Notes: generated by a model not told the origin, from the letters alone. Shown: positions 42,916 to 52,116, counted from the first letter of the stretch. The stretch is 64,000 bases of DNA from Thalassospira sp. (GCF_002709775.1 NZ_PAQR01000037.1:1-64000); one strand, 5' to 3'. Translations and numbers: made by a program.

Positions 42916-43704
42916 CTAACGGCTCAGGAAGGCAGAAAGGGTCAGCAAGACAGCCTCGGGCTTTTCGGCATGTACCCAGTGGCCCGCCCCCTTGATGCTG
43001 GTAAAGGCGGCCTTGGGAAACAGCGCCTTGATATGATCGCGGTCCTTGGGATCGATATAGTGCGAATTGGCCCCGGCGATAAACAGCACATCACGGCCAT
43101 ACTGATCAGAAAGCCCGTCTTCCGGCCAACCGGTAATATCATCAAGGTGATTGGCCATGGCATCGATATTGACCTGCCAGGACATCTTGCCGCTGTCCTT
43201 GTCTGTCACGACGTTCTGGGCCAGGAACTGCCGCACACCTTTTTCCGAAACACCTGATGACAGGGCCTCTTCGACCTCGGCCCGGCGCGATACCGCATCG
43301 AAATCCACCCCGCGCATGGCAGAGATATAGCCGCTATAATCATGGTCATAGACCACAGGCGCAACATCAACGACCACCAGATCGGCGACCAGTTCAGCAT
43401 CCGCAGAAAGGGCCAGCATCATCGATGCCTTTCCGCCCATGGAATGCCCGACAAGATGCACCGGTTGATCTGAAACGTCCCGGATCAGTTCGGCCAGATC
43501 GCCTGCCATGGCGGGATAGGTCATTTCCATATCCCAGCCGGATCGTCCGTGATTGCGCAGATCCGCGGTGACCACGTGATATTTCTCGGCCAGACGTCGG
43601 GCGATGGCCGTCCAGTTGCGGGCCTGACCAAACAGGCCATGGATGATCACGATGGTGCCGTTGTCACGGTTTTCTTCGCCAAAGGCGTAATGGGCAAGTT
43701 TCAT
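42916..43704 (-). CDS. Alpha/beta hydrolase (YbfF-like esterase)
   Basis: A 262-residue hydrolase. The oxyanion region is IVIIHGLFGQARNWTAIAR (about residues 19-37), the nucleophile elbow GHSMGGKASMML (about 87-98), and the catalytic His lies in GAGHWVHAEKPEAV near the C-terminus. The overall pattern resembles YbfF/acyl-CoA or short-chain esterases. The ATG at 43704 (MKLAHYAF) has GGAAG about 10 bases upstream; a TTG three codons earlier is less likely. The substrate is unknown. Probably co-transcribed with nudK. Confidence 0.87.
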   Translation of the reverse strand: MKLAHYAFGEENRDNGTIVIIHGLFGQARNWTAIARRLAEKYHVVTADLRNHGRSGWDMEMTYPAMAGDLAELIRDVSDQPVHLVGHSMGGKASMMLALSADAELVADLVVVDVAPVVYDHDYSGYISAMRGVDFDAVSRRAEVEEALSSGVSEKGVRQFLAQNVVTDKDSGKMSWQVNIDAMANHLDDITGWPEDGLSDQYGRDVLFIAGANSHYIDPKDRDHIKALFPKAAFTSIKGAGHWVHAEKPEAVLLTLSAFLSR

Positions 43705-43784
43705 AAAGACCAACTTCCGGGCGTTTCAAACGGGGTCGATCCCCCTTAATAACGTTGCCAACAACGAAGGTGAAGAGCACAAAC

Positions 43785-43823
43785 AAAAACACCCTCGCAA
43801 CATCATGATGCGAGGGCGTTTTT
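43785..43823. terminator. Bidirectional terminator near the 53-residue gene
   Basis: CCCTCGCA (43792-43799) pairs with TGCGAGGG (43809-43816), with A tracts before and GTTTTT after. It ends the minus-strand small gene at 43869. Confidence 0.85.
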
Positions 43824-43868
43824 AAGCGTACCGTGTAAACGGTCGCAGGGCTTGGTTGAGCTGCGCAA

Positions 43869-44030
43869 TTACGCGCCAGCAGCAACACCGCCATGGGGTT
43901 TGTTGTGCGTACCAAACAGGCCACCAACTTTGCGTACCAGTGCGACAAGCATGTTGCGCATAGCCTGTGCACGGAGATGTTCAGCTTCACGCTGCAGGGC
44001 AACCAGATCATAATCACGATACATTTTCAT
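43869..44030 (-). CDS. 53-residue conserved small protein (RSP_7527-like)
   Basis: A short gene with AGGAAA 8 bases before its ATG and a terminator 45 bases after its stop. The translation reads MKMYRDYDLVALQREAEHL then RAQAMRNMLVALVRKVGGLF and a Gly/Ala tail. The RDYDxxAxxREAxxLRAxAxR pattern resembles the small RSP_7527-type proteins of alphaproteobacteria, a family of unknown function; the identification is from memory of the pattern. The protein is amphipathic and Arg-rich, and may act like DUF1127 proteins, which it resembles in size. Confidence 0.65.
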   Translation of the reverse strand: MKMYRDYDLVALQREAEHLRAQAMRNMLVALVRKVGGLFGTHNKPHGGVAAGA

Positions 44031-44454
44031 GTCCGTTTCCTCATAAAAGCATCCGGCATTGTTCCCGCCGGGGTTTCGCTATGTGTTTCGTTAAATCCGA
44101 TGTACGCCTGTTTGTGCATTCCTACGAGAAGAGTTTTCTCACCCCAAATATGCGCTTGACGCATACCTATTTATGCCGGTGACTTATTTTCATCATGCAT
44201 ATTTAACATGTTTGTTTCATGACAAATAAAGCGTTCATTTCCCTCACATTTGCAGCACGCACCGCCCGCAACGCCCGCCTTATCTATGATTAAGGTAATA
44301 TGACACCCGTGTTTCCGTTGCCGTTTTCAAGATGACAGCAGAAGAAAAAAGATCGGAAAATGTTTGGCACAGAGGGATTTTTCGCCAAATGCGGTCAAAA
44401 TGACGATTCTTTTCGCCAGATTCACACTAAACAATTTTGCATAGCTCTGGCGAA
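44031..44454. other. AT-rich non-coding stretch upstream of the 53-residue gene
   Basis: No ORF with a credible start is present. A weak inverted repeat CCTTA-N8-TAAGG lies at 44278-44295. A TTTGGCAC at 44361-44368 recalls a sigma-54 -24 element but lacks a -12 partner. It presumably carries the promoter of the small minus-strand gene; I could not place it. Confidence 0.35.
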
Positions 44455-44492
44455 AGTAAAAAACGGCAATACCCGATCAGGATATTGCCGTT
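44455..44492 (-). terminator. Intrinsic terminator of the gabD-like gene
   Basis: AACGGCAATA (44462-44471) pairs with TATTGCCGTT (44483-44492); on the minus strand TTTTTTAC follows. It lies about 70 bases after the stop of the dehydrogenase. Confidence 0.85.
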
Positions 44493-44563
44493 CTGCGATC
44501 TTTGATTTCAGGTCCGAAAAATGGCCGTTATCGCCACCCGAGCCGAAAGAAAATGCGCCGAAG

Positions 44564-46111
44564 CTAAAGCGCGTAATTGAGGTATTTGGGTTCGAGATAT
44601 TCCTCAAGCCCCCAATGTCCGCCTTCGCGGCCCTGACCACTTTCCTTGACGCCGCCGAAAGGCGCCCCTTCGTGACTGGTGGTGCCGTCATTGATCCCGA
44701 CCACACCGGTTTCAAGCCGGTCGGCCAGACGTTGGATGCGGCCGACATCACGACTATAGATATAAGACGACAGCCCGGTGCGAACCCGATTGGCAAGTTC
44801 GATCACTTCGTCTTCAGTGCCAAAGCGATAGATCGGTGCAACCGGGGCAAACAGTTCCTCGTCAAAGCAATCGGCGTCATGGGGCACATCGGTCATGATC
44901 AGCGGACGGGTGAAGAAGCCTTCTTCAGGCAAGTCCGCACCATGGATCAGGGTTGCACCACGTTTCTTGGCATCCGCAACAAGGCGTTCGACCTTTGCCA
45001 CCGCCTGACGATTGATCAGCGGCCCCAGCTCCGTGCCGGGCACAAATCCATTGCCCATGGTCTGGGCATTGCTGGCCGCCACGAACTTTTCAACAAAGGC
45101 GTCATAAAGCCCGTCCTGCACAAAAATACGGTTGGCACAGACACAGGTCTGCCCGCTATTGCGGAACTTTGAAATCATCGCGCCGGCAACAGCGGCATCA
45201 AGATCGGCATCATCCATAACGATAAAGGGCGCATTGCCGCCAAGCTCCAGCGAGAGCTTTTTCATCGTCGGCGCGCATTGCTCCATCAACCGTTTGCCAA
45301 CGGCAGTCGAGCCGGTGAAGGAAAGCATGCGTACGCGGTGATCGCCCGTCAGCGCCTCGCCAATCGGATGGGGCAGCCCGGTGACAACGTTAAACACACC
45401 TGCCGGGAAACCGGCCTGCTCGGCCAGCTTGGCGGCGGCCAAGGCAGAAAGCGGGGTATCTTCGGCCGGTTTGACAATGACGGCACAGCCCGCCGCAAGT
45501 GCCGGGGCGCATTTGCGCACCACCATGGTCAACGGGAAGTTCCATGGCGTGATGGCAGCGACCACACCGACCGGGTGCTTTTGCACGACAACGCGACGAT
45601 CGCGCTGGGTGGCTGGCATGGTCTGACCATAGGCGCGCTTGGCTTCTTCGCCATACCATTCGGCATAGGCAATTGCACCGACGACTTCACGCAGGGCCTG
45701 ATCAAGGGGTTTGCCCTGCTCAAGCGTGATCAGTGCTGCCAGATCTTGCTGATGAGCTTCAAGCAAATCGCGCCAGCGGCGCAGGATCTTGGCGCGTTCG
45801 CCTGCCAGCAAGCCCGACCAGGCCGGAAAGGCCGCATGGGCCGCATCAATTGCCTGACGGGCTTCAGAGGTGCGCATGAACGGCACCGCGCCAATCACAT
45901 CACCCTTTGCCGGATCAATGACATCAAGGGTTTCACGGCTATCGGCCGCGCGCCAGACACCATTGATAAAGGCGTGCTTAAGGTTCCAGTCACGGATCAC
46001 ACCACGTGCGCGGCCACGGCCTTCACGGATAAGGTCATCCCTGGCTTTGGCATCAAGGGAGTTCGGGGTGTTTTGAACGTTTGGGGAACTATTGCTGGTG
46101 GCGGCAGACAT
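44564..46111 (-). CDS. gabD: NAD(P)-dependent succinate-semialdehyde-type aldehyde dehydrogenase
   Basis: A 515-residue aldehyde dehydrogenase. The nucleotide/substrate core shows ITPWNFPLTMVVRKCAPALAAG (188-209), the catalytic Glu289 in SLELGGNAPF and the catalytic Cys323 in SGQTCVCAN. The C-terminal GINDGTTSHEGAPFGGVKESG and the overall pattern match GabD, which oxidises succinic semialdehyde to succinate in 4-aminobutyrate catabolism. An N-terminal extension of about 40 residues is not typical. The double cysteine CVC is the redox-switch arrangement seen in GabD. No gabT neighbour is present, so substrate assignment is by family only. Confidence 0.85.
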   Translation of the reverse strand: MSAATSNSSPNVQNTPNSLDAKARDDLIREGRGRARGVIRDWNLKHAFINGVWRAADSRETLDVIDPAKGDVIGAVPFMRTSEARQAIDAAHAAFPAWSGLLAGERAKILRRWRDLLEAHQQDLAALITLEQGKPLDQALREVVGAIAYAEWYGEEAKRAYGQTMPATQRDRRVVVQKHPVGVVAAITPWNFPLTMVVRKCAPALAAGCAVIVKPAEDTPLSALAAAKLAEQAGFPAGVFNVVTGLPHPIGEALTGDHRVRMLSFTGSTAVGKRLMEQCAPTMKKLSLELGGNAPFIVMDDADLDAAVAGAMISKFRNSGQTCVCANRIFVQDGLYDAFVEKFVAASNAQTMGNGFVPGTELGPLINRQAVAKVERLVADAKKRGATLIHGADLPEEGFFTRPLIMTDVPHDADCFDEELFAPVAPIYRFGTEDEVIELANRVRTGLSSYIYSRDVGRIQRLADRLETGVVGINDGTTSHEGAPFGGVKESGQGREGGHWGLEEYLEPKYLNYAL

Positions 46112-46244
46112 GGGCGAAAGGTTCCTAGAAGCGCGGCAACAAAAAAATCATCGTGATCACGCGCTTGTGATTACAGTTTCGGGGGCGTTGCTGGGACACT
46201 AAGCCTTGCAGCAGGCTGATGGCAACAACATGCTTACATCTCAA

Positions 46245-46250
46245 TATAAT
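46245..46250 (+). promoter_or_regulatory. Candidate -10 element upstream of cytochrome c'
   Basis: A perfect TATAAT lies 66 bases before the start codon. No good TTGACA-like -35 lies 16-18 bases upstream, so the promoter is tentative. Confidence 0.3.
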
Positions 46251-46315
46251 AATTTTAAACTGAGCGCTGCATCCCGAGAGATACGTTAACGCGTTTTGAG
46301 AAGAGAGAACACACG

Positions 46316-46780
46316 ATGAAGAAGCTCCTTACTGCAGGACTCCTCGGCTCGATCATGGTCGTGGGTGCCGCTTTCCCGATGATGGCACAGGCTGACGAAG
46401 CATCCGACAATGCGCTGGTCGAAAACCGCAAAATGCTGATGGATGGAATCGGCGGCGCGATGGGTACGCTTGGCTGCTATATGAAGGGCCAGTGCGAATT
46501 GCCTGATCCGGTTCTGGCGAACCTGGCAAAGGGTATTGCCTTTGCTGCCGGTTCAGGCCCGGCCGCGTTTGAACCGCAGACCCCGGATGCATCTGTCAAA
46601 ACCACCGCTGCGGGTGATGTCTGGACCAATTGGGATAAATTCGCTGCGGGCTTCCCGGAAATGCAGCAGGCCGCCCTCGCCCTTGCAGATGCCGTTGGTG
46701 ACAAGGGTGCGATGGGTGCTGCCATGGGCAATCTTGGCAAGACCTGCAAAGGTTGCCACGACGAGTTCCGCACCAAGTAA
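46316..46780 (+). CDS. Cytochrome c' (c-556 type)
   Basis: A 154-residue periplasmic haem protein. A signal peptide (ending AQA before DEASDNAL) is followed by a four-helix-bundle domain: ENRKMLMDGIGGAMGTLG at the N-terminus, and the single haem site CKGCH near residues 145-149, followed by DEFRTK. The C-terminal haem motif and RKxxM near the N-terminus define the cytochrome c'/c-556 class, which binds NO or carries electrons. It is convergent with a cytochrome b561 gene that could be its redox partner. Confidence 0.92.
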   Translation: MKKLLTAGLLGSIMVVGAAFPMMAQADEASDNALVENRKMLMDGIGGAMGTLGCYMKGQCELPDPVLANLAKGIAFAAGSGPAAFEPQTPDASVKTTAAGDVWTNWDKFAAGFPEMQQAALALADAVGDKGAMGAAMGNLGKTCKGCHDEFRTK

Positions 46781-46833
46781 CGCGGTCTGGCTAAAGATCT
46801 TCTTCTGGTCGCCCTGCTCACCCCGGGCGACCG

Positions 46834-46951
46834 CCCCTGATCAGCTTTCCCCACCCCCATGCACTGTACCCCACAGAGCGCGCGAGAAACTGATCAGGGG
46901 ATTTTTATTCCAAAGAAAAGGCCAACGTCATGATGTCACGACGTTGGCCTT
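46834..46951. terminator. Terminator pair between cytochrome c' and cytochrome b561
   Basis: CCCCTGATCAG (46834-46844) pairs with CTGATCAGGGG (46890-46900), then ATTTTTATT on plus. A second hairpin, AAGGCCAACGTC (46918-46929) with GACGTTGGCCTT (46940-46951), is followed by TTTCTTT on minus. The two together terminate both convergent genes. Confidence 0.8.
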
Positions 46952-46990
46952 ATTCATTTCAAGCCCGGCACAGAAAACCGGGAAGCGGCC

Positions 46991-47707
46991 CTATCCGCGT
47001 GCGAGGGTGATCCCGCCCCAGACAGCCAGCGCGCAAATGATCAGGATTGCGATGCCCAGTACCGGTGATGCAAACCGGATCGTTGCAAACCGTTCTGCCA
47101 GTTCGGCCGGCACTTGGCGGGTGCCGATCACCATGGCGCGGATCAGGTTTTCACGTTTGACGACCAGATAGAATATCGCGGCAAACACATGCAGCCCAAC
47201 CGCGGCATAGATCAGATTGATGTTGGTATGATGGATCCAGTTCATGGTGCCGGCGAAATCGGAACTGACATAGGCAACCAGCGGACCATCAAAGAACAGG
47301 AAGGTATCCTCGCTGGCAAACAGGCCAGAAAACGCCTGAAGCCCGACCAGAAGGATCAGAACCGCAACCATCCAGCCCCCCGCCGGGTTATGCCCGGCAT
47401 AGGTCAGATCGGCCATCGTGCCGTTCGGGATTTTCAGCATGTAGTTGATGACGCGCTTGGGCCCGGTCAGGAAATCGGCAAAGCGGGCGTTCGAACTGCC
47501 GACAAAGCCCCAGATGATGCGAAAGATCACAAGTGCCAGCACGCTGTATCCGGCGATGGCATGGATATCGATCATCACCTGCCGGTTGGTCCACCAGGCG
47601 GTGACGATGGCAATGACAAGGGCCCAGTGGAAAAGCCGCACCGGAAAATCCCAGAGTTTGACCTTCTTTTCGTCAGACGCCGGGTGGCTCATATCGGGAT
47701 TGCTCAT
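46991..47707 (-). CDS. Cytochrome b561-type membrane protein
   Basis: A 238-residue di-haem b-type cytochrome. It begins with a cytoplasmic tail, then LWDFPVRLFHWALVIAIVTAW (first haem-ligand His), DIHAIAGYSVLALVIFRIIWG (second), and later MNWIHHTNINLIYAAVGLHVFAAIFY (further His ligands), with four or five transmembrane helices. Family members pass electrons from the quinone pool to soluble cytochromes. Its nearest partner is the cytochrome c' encoded convergently. The gene is divergent from the Fur-controlled imelysin operon. Confidence 0.9.
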   Translation of the reverse strand: MSNPDMSHPASDEKKVKLWDFPVRLFHWALVIAIVTAWWTNRQVMIDIHAIAGYSVLALVIFRIIWGFVGSSNARFADFLTGPKRVINYMLKIPNGTMADLTYAGHNPAGGWMVAVLILLVGLQAFSGLFASEDTFLFFDGPLVAYVSSDFAGTMNWIHHTNINLIYAAVGLHVFAAIFYLVVKRENLIRAMVIGTRQVPAELAERFATIRFASPVLGIAILIICALAVWGGITLARG

Positions 47708-47914
47708 CGGGCCTCTCTCTTTGCGCGATCAGTGAATTCATGGTTGCGGAAAACGTCATAGGGGATTTTCCGCCAAGAAGCTTAAAGACAGATCAATTTT
47801 CCCCTTAGCGGATTTCATCCGCATTTCACCCAAAGCCGACCAATAAGCTTTAGCGGCAACCAACGGTTATCACATTGCGAAAACGTAAAATTTTGCAAAT
47901 TGGTGATTCTTTAT

Positions 47915-47943
47915 TTGAAAATCATTCTCACAAGCAGTATCAA
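47915..47943 (+). promoter_or_regulatory. Fur box overlapping the imelysin operon promoter
   Basis: TGAAAATCATTCTCA (47916-47930) matches TGA-N-AAT-N-ATT-N-TCA exactly, a 7-1-7 Fur motif. It overlaps the -35 of a TTGAAA (47915-47920), 17-base spacer, TATCAA (47938-47943) promoter. Iron-loaded Fur would block transcription of the imelysin operon. The rest of the 364-base gap (47708-48071) shows nothing further except a small GCGGAT/ATCCGC hairpin near 47810. Confidence 0.82.
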
Positions 47944-48071
47944 TTGGCGGAAGCATAGTGATCAGGGTCACAATCCATTCAGGCGTGCATTCGTTTGTAT
48001 GGGATGGATTTTTGCCTGATCCGCAGGGCATTTGCCCTTGGCTCACCATTCAGGGATAGATGGGAACTCCT

Positions 48072-49340
48072 ATGAAGATCGCAAAGATTCTGGGTACGGC
48101 CGCACTGGTCTCTACCCTTGGCGCGCAGGCATATGCCGCACCGGCCGCCAAAGACGTACTGACCACCTATGCGGATATCGCGCATGCGGGCTATGAAGAT
48201 TCGCTGATTACCGCCAAGGCACTGCAGGCAGCAATTGACGAACTGGTCGCAAACCCGTCAGCCGCCACCTTTGACGCAGCGAAGTCGGCCTGGCTGGCAT
48301 CGCGCGCACCCTATCAGCAGACCGAAGTTTATCGTTTCGGCAACGCGATTGTTGATGACTGGGAAGGCAAGGTAAACGCATGGCCGCTCGATGAAGGTCT
48401 GATCGACTATGTCGAAACCGGCCTTTATGGCGAAGAAAGCGAAGAAAACCCGGCTTACACCGCCAACGTCATTGCCAACCCGACCCTGACCATTTCGGGC
48501 GAAACCATCGATGCGTCGACCATTGATGCAGCTTTGCTTGAAAGCCTGCATGAAATTGATGACGTCGAAGCAAACGTTGCAACCGGCTATCACGCCATTG
48601 AATTCCTGCTTTGGGGTCAGGACCTGCATGGGACCGATGCCGGTGCCGGTGAACGTAAATGGACCGACTATGCAGCTGGCGATGACTGCACCAACGGCAA
48701 TTGCGATCGTCGTGGTGAATATCTTCAGGCCGCAGCGGACCTGATGGTTTCCGATCTGGAATGGATCACCGAACAGTGGGCCGAAGGTGGCGAAGCACGT
48801 GAAACCGTTCTTGAAGGTGATGGCGTTCCGGGCCTGACCGCGATTGTGACCGGCATGGGTTCGCTTTCTTATGGCGAACTGGGTGGCGAACGTACCAAGC
48901 TTGGTCTGCTGCTGCATGATCCGGAAGAAGAGCATGATTGCTTCTCCGACAACACCCATAACAGCCACTACTATGACGCACTGGGCATCCAGAACGTTTA
49001 TCTTGGCCGTTACACCCGTGTTGACGGTTCGGTTGTTGAAGGTCCGTCGCTTTCCGATCTGGTTGCAGCAAATGATGCAGGCCTTGATACCGAACTGCGT
49101 GGCAAGCTGGCGGCATCGGTTGTTGCCGGTAAAGTCATGGTCACCCGCGCAAAAGGCGGCGAAGCCTTTGACCAGCTGATCGCCATGGGCAACGAAGATG
49201 GCAATGCCGTCGTTCAGGCCTTTGTTGATGCACTTGTTGATCAGACCAAATCGATCGAACAGATCATTGCCGCTGTCGGCATTGACGGTATCGAGTTCGA
49301 AGGTTCTGACAGCCTCGACAACCCGTCTGCAGTAAACTAA
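48072..49340 (+). CDS. Imelysin-family iron-regulated periplasmic protein (IrpA-like), first copy
   Basis: A 422-residue imelysin (peptidase M75-like) protein. The signal peptide ends AYA before APAAKDVL. The family motif GxHxxE is present as GYHAIEFLLWG (about residues 172-182), a putative metal site; other blocks are APYQQTEVYRFGNAIVDDWEGKVNAWPLDE and DCFSDNTHNSHYYDALGIQNVY. Imelysin-like proteins are iron-regulated and implicated in iron or haem uptake; peptidase activity is doubted for most. The start at 48072 gives the correct signal peptide; an ATG 12 bases earlier is less likely. A Fur box controls its promoter. Confidence 0.9.
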   Translation: MKIAKILGTAALVSTLGAQAYAAPAAKDVLTTYADIAHAGYEDSLITAKALQAAIDELVANPSAATFDAAKSAWLASRAPYQQTEVYRFGNAIVDDWEGKVNAWPLDEGLIDYVETGLYGEESEENPAYTANVIANPTLTISGETIDASTIDAALLESLHEIDDVEANVATGYHAIEFLLWGQDLHGTDAGAGERKWTDYAAGDDCTNGNCDRRGEYLQAAADLMVSDLEWITEQWAEGGEARETVLEGDGVPGLTAIVTGMGSLSYGELGGERTKLGLLLHDPEEEHDCFSDNTHNSHYYDALGIQNVYLGRYTRVDGSVVEGPSLSDLVAANDAGLDTELRGKLAASVVAGKVMVTRAKGGEAFDQLIAMGNEDGNAVVQAFVDALVDQTKSIEQIIAAVGIDGIEFEGSDSLDNPSAVN

Positions 49341-49374
49341 TCATCATTATCAGGCACCTGCCTGAATGACAGTG

Positions 49375-49410
49375 AACGGCGGGGGATGAATTCTCCCGCC
49401 GTTTTGCTTT
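49375..49410 (+). terminator. Internal intrinsic terminator between imelysin 1 and the di-haem gene
   Basis: AACGGCGGG (49375-49383) pairs with CCCGCCGTT (49395-49403), followed by TTTGCTTT. It lies 22 bases before the next gene of the same operon, suggesting partial termination that keeps the first imelysin in excess. Confidence 0.7.
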
Positions 49411-49432
49411 GAACAAAAACTAGAAGACTTCC

Positions 49433-50896
49433 ATGAACCGTCCCGCACGCACGCCCCTGTTTTCATGCCCGCTCTGGCTGGTTGCCGTCGGCCTTGCCGT
49501 TGCGCCAATTACCCTTCATGCCGAAACAACTGGCACCCCGACCCTGCCCGGCGGGGACACAAGTTGGCGTGCTGATCACGGACGCGATGCCTTCATGCAT
49601 CAATCCGCCAACATGAGCTTTGAAAAGCGGCTTGATTTCAAGCTGGGTGAAGCCCTTTTTCAAAGGCTGTGGGTAACTGCGCCGACCCGCACCAAGGCGG
49701 CAGACGGATTGGGTCCGCTGTTTAATTCACGTGCGTGTAGCGGATGTCATATCCGTAATGGCCGTGGTCATCCGGTTGATGAAAACGATGGCGAAGCCGG
49801 GGCAACATCGATGTTGCTGCGCCTGTCGATCCCGCCGCAAACACCCGAACAGCTTCGCGATCATCTGGATGGCAAGCGCGCCACCATTCCTGATCCGGTC
49901 TATGGCGGCCAGTTTCAGGATTTCTCGGTCGCAGGCATTGCCGCAGAAGGTCGGGTCAAGGTGCGCTATGAAGCGACCGCAGTGACCCTTGCGGGCGACG
50001 AAACCGTTACCTTGCGCAAACCGACTTATGAGATGACCAATCTGGCTTATGGGCCGCTGCATCCTGATGTGATGGTCTCCCCGCGCTTGGCACCGCCAAT
50101 GATCGGACTTGGGCTGTTGGAAGCTATCCCCGACAGCACCCTTATTGCGGCAAGTGATCCGCAGGATGAAGATGGTGATGGTATTTCCGGGCGGCTTAAC
50201 CGGGTTTGGGACATTGGCAAGGCCGATATGGCGATTGGCCGTTTTGGCTGGAAGGCAGGCATGCCGACCCTTGATCAGCAAAACCAGAATGCATTCCAGT
50301 TCGATATCGGCCTTTCGACCCCGCTTTATCCGCATGGCGGTGGCGATTGCACAGCGGCACAAACCGATTGCATCAATGCGCCTAACGGCAATGATGATGA
50401 GTTCGAAGGCCTCGAAGTGCATTCCGTGATGACCGATCTGGTGCTTTATTACACGCGCAACATCGCGCCGCCCGCACGCCGCGATGCCAATGACCCGGAC
50501 GTTCTGGCGGGGGCCGAAATCTTTGACGCCATCGGCTGCGCATCCTGTCATACGCCGCGCTATCAACTGCCAAAACAAGACGACATGCCTGAACAATCCG
50601 GACAGGTGATCTGGCCATACCCCGACTTGTTGCTCCATGACATGGGCGACGGTCTTGCCGACGATAGGCCTGAGGCGCAAGCATCAGGCAGCGAATGGCG
50701 CACGCCACCGCTTTGGGGCATTGGCCGCGCGCAAGAAATCGATCCCCGCGCGCGCTTCCTGCATGACGGACGGGCAACAAGCATTCTTGAAGCGATCCTG
50801 TGGCATGGCGGTGAAGCCGGAACCGCCCGCGATGCGGTCACAAAGCTGCCACCATCGGAGCGCAGTCAGTTGCTGGCGTTTCTAAAGTCCTTGTGA
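49433..50896 (+). CDS. DUF1111 di-haem c-type oxidoreductase
   Basis: A 487-residue secreted cytochrome-like protein of the DUF1111 family. The signal peptide ends HAE or before. Two haem c sites are visible: SRACSGCHIRNGRG (about residues 100-113) and IGCASCHTPRY (about 365-375), plus GLGLLEAIPDSTL and DGRATSILEAILWHGGEA, typical of the family. Members pair with imelysins in iron-regulated operons and may reduce or oxidise substrates for iron uptake; the reaction is unknown. It lies between the two imelysin genes and its stop (TGA) overlaps a possible GTG of the second. Confidence 0.87.
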   Translation: MNRPARTPLFSCPLWLVAVGLAVAPITLHAETTGTPTLPGGDTSWRADHGRDAFMHQSANMSFEKRLDFKLGEALFQRLWVTAPTRTKAADGLGPLFNSRACSGCHIRNGRGHPVDENDGEAGATSMLLRLSIPPQTPEQLRDHLDGKRATIPDPVYGGQFQDFSVAGIAAEGRVKVRYEATAVTLAGDETVTLRKPTYEMTNLAYGPLHPDVMVSPRLAPPMIGLGLLEAIPDSTLIAASDPQDEDGDGISGRLNRVWDIGKADMAIGRFGWKAGMPTLDQQNQNAFQFDIGLSTPLYPHGGGDCTAAQTDCINAPNGNDDEFEGLEVHSVMTDLVLYYTRNIAPPARRDANDPDVLAGAEIFDAIGCASCHTPRYQLPKQDDMPEQSGQVIWPYPDLLLHDMGDGLADDRPEAQASGSEWRTPPLWGIGRAQEIDPRARFLHDGRATSILEAILWHGGEAGTARDAVTKLPPSERSQLLAFLKSL

Positions 50897-50964
50897 CGCG
50901 TTATATGTTGCAAGAACACACGCGAAATCAGATGCCCAAACACGAGAATATCGGGAAAAGTCAC

Positions 50965-52092
50965 ATGATCTTCAAACCCAGCTGGCGCAGCTTGTTGCTT
51001 TCAACCACGACCGTTCTTGCTGTTGGGTTGAGTGCCCCCGGTGCCAAAGCCGATATCCCCGATGAAAGCTATCAGCCGGTTCTGGCACATCTGCTGGGTA
51101 CTGTGATGCCGCCAAAGCTTGATGAATTTCACACAGCGACCGAAGAACTGAGCGAAGAATTCAGGGATTTTTGTTCCGATCCCGATAACGGCGGGCTTGA
51201 AGACACGCAAGCAGCCTATCATGCGGCAATGGATATCTGGCAGGAAATCCAGCCCTGGCGCATGGGCCCGCTGGTCGCCAACGGCCGGGATCAGCATATC
51301 GAATATTGGCCGGACAAACATGGCACGGCCGCCCGGCAGTTCCGCAAGCTGATGTTTGACAAACCCGCCGCCTATACCGATCCCGAACAGCTTGCCGGTG
51401 CCAGTGCAGCACTTCAGGGCTTTCCGGCACTTGAAGAGGTTTTGTTTGCCGATGATCACGGTGATCAGATGATTGCCGCCGATGAAGACGGCGTGTTCCT
51501 GTGCCAATATGGCACCGCCATTGCCACAAACCTTGGTACCCTGTCAGGTGAATTGCAGGCTGAATGGCCGGAATTCGCAACCGCAATGGAGAATGCCGGG
51601 CCCGACAGCATGGACTATCCAAGTGCGAAATTCGCCGCGACCGATCTTTACCGCGCCCTGCATGAAGGTCTTCTGATCATCTCGACCCAGAAACTTGCCC
51701 GACCGCTTGGAGAAAATGCCGAAGACGCGCGGGCGAGCCGCGGGGAAAGCCCGCTTGCCGGACGGTCGCTTCGCAATATCGAACACAACCTGATTGGTCT
51801 CTTCGCGATCTATGATGGAACGTGGGGCGATGTTGGCGAGGAAGGCAAGGGGTTGGCCGCCCTGATCGATAACAGTCTTCTGGATCGGTCCTTCAAGCTT
51901 AACTGGCAGACGGTTTCTGACACGGTTGCGGACCTGCCGCCGTCGGTCGCAGAGGTCCTTGATCAGTCTGACGGCTATGCCACGCTTTCGGACCTCAAGG
52001 GGCAGATCGAATTCCTGACCATGCTTGTTGAGAACGATGTTGGCGGCAACACCCAGCTTGGTGGTGGCTTTAACGCCCTTGATGGTGACTAA
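50965..52092 (+). CDS. Imelysin-family protein, second copy
   Basis: A 375-residue imelysin-family protein. The signal peptide runs from the ATG at 50965 (MIFKPSWRSLLLS) to about GAKA. The frame is open upstream to a GTG (50893) overlapping the DUF1111 stop, which is a less likely start because the signal peptide would be internal. In place of GxHxxE the sequence reads LQGFPALEEVLFAD, so the putative metal-site histidine is missing, as in the second imelysin of comparable operons. NIEHNLIGLFAIYDGTWGD is a typical C-terminal block. Probably a partner of the first copy with a different role. Confidence 0.85.
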   Translation: MIFKPSWRSLLLSTTTVLAVGLSAPGAKADIPDESYQPVLAHLLGTVMPPKLDEFHTATEELSEEFRDFCSDPDNGGLEDTQAAYHAAMDIWQEIQPWRMGPLVANGRDQHIEYWPDKHGTAARQFRKLMFDKPAAYTDPEQLAGASAALQGFPALEEVLFADDHGDQMIAADEDGVFLCQYGTAIATNLGTLSGELQAEWPEFATAMENAGPDSMDYPSAKFAATDLYRALHEGLLIISTQKLARPLGENAEDARASRGESPLAGRSLRNIEHNLIGLFAIYDGTWGDVGEEGKGLAALIDNSLLDRSFKLNWQTVSDTVADLPPSVAEVLDQSDGYATLSDLKGQIEFLTMLVENDVGGNTQLGGGFNALDGD

Positions 52093-52116
52093 GGCGCACG
52101 AAAAAGGAGATCAGAG

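Noticed and set aside
44361-44380. TTTGGCAC as a sigma-54 promoter
   Set aside because: No GC of the -12 element at the required spacing.
45278-46156. 292-residue open frame antisense to the gabD-like gene
   Set aside because: Shadow; no start signals or domain pattern.
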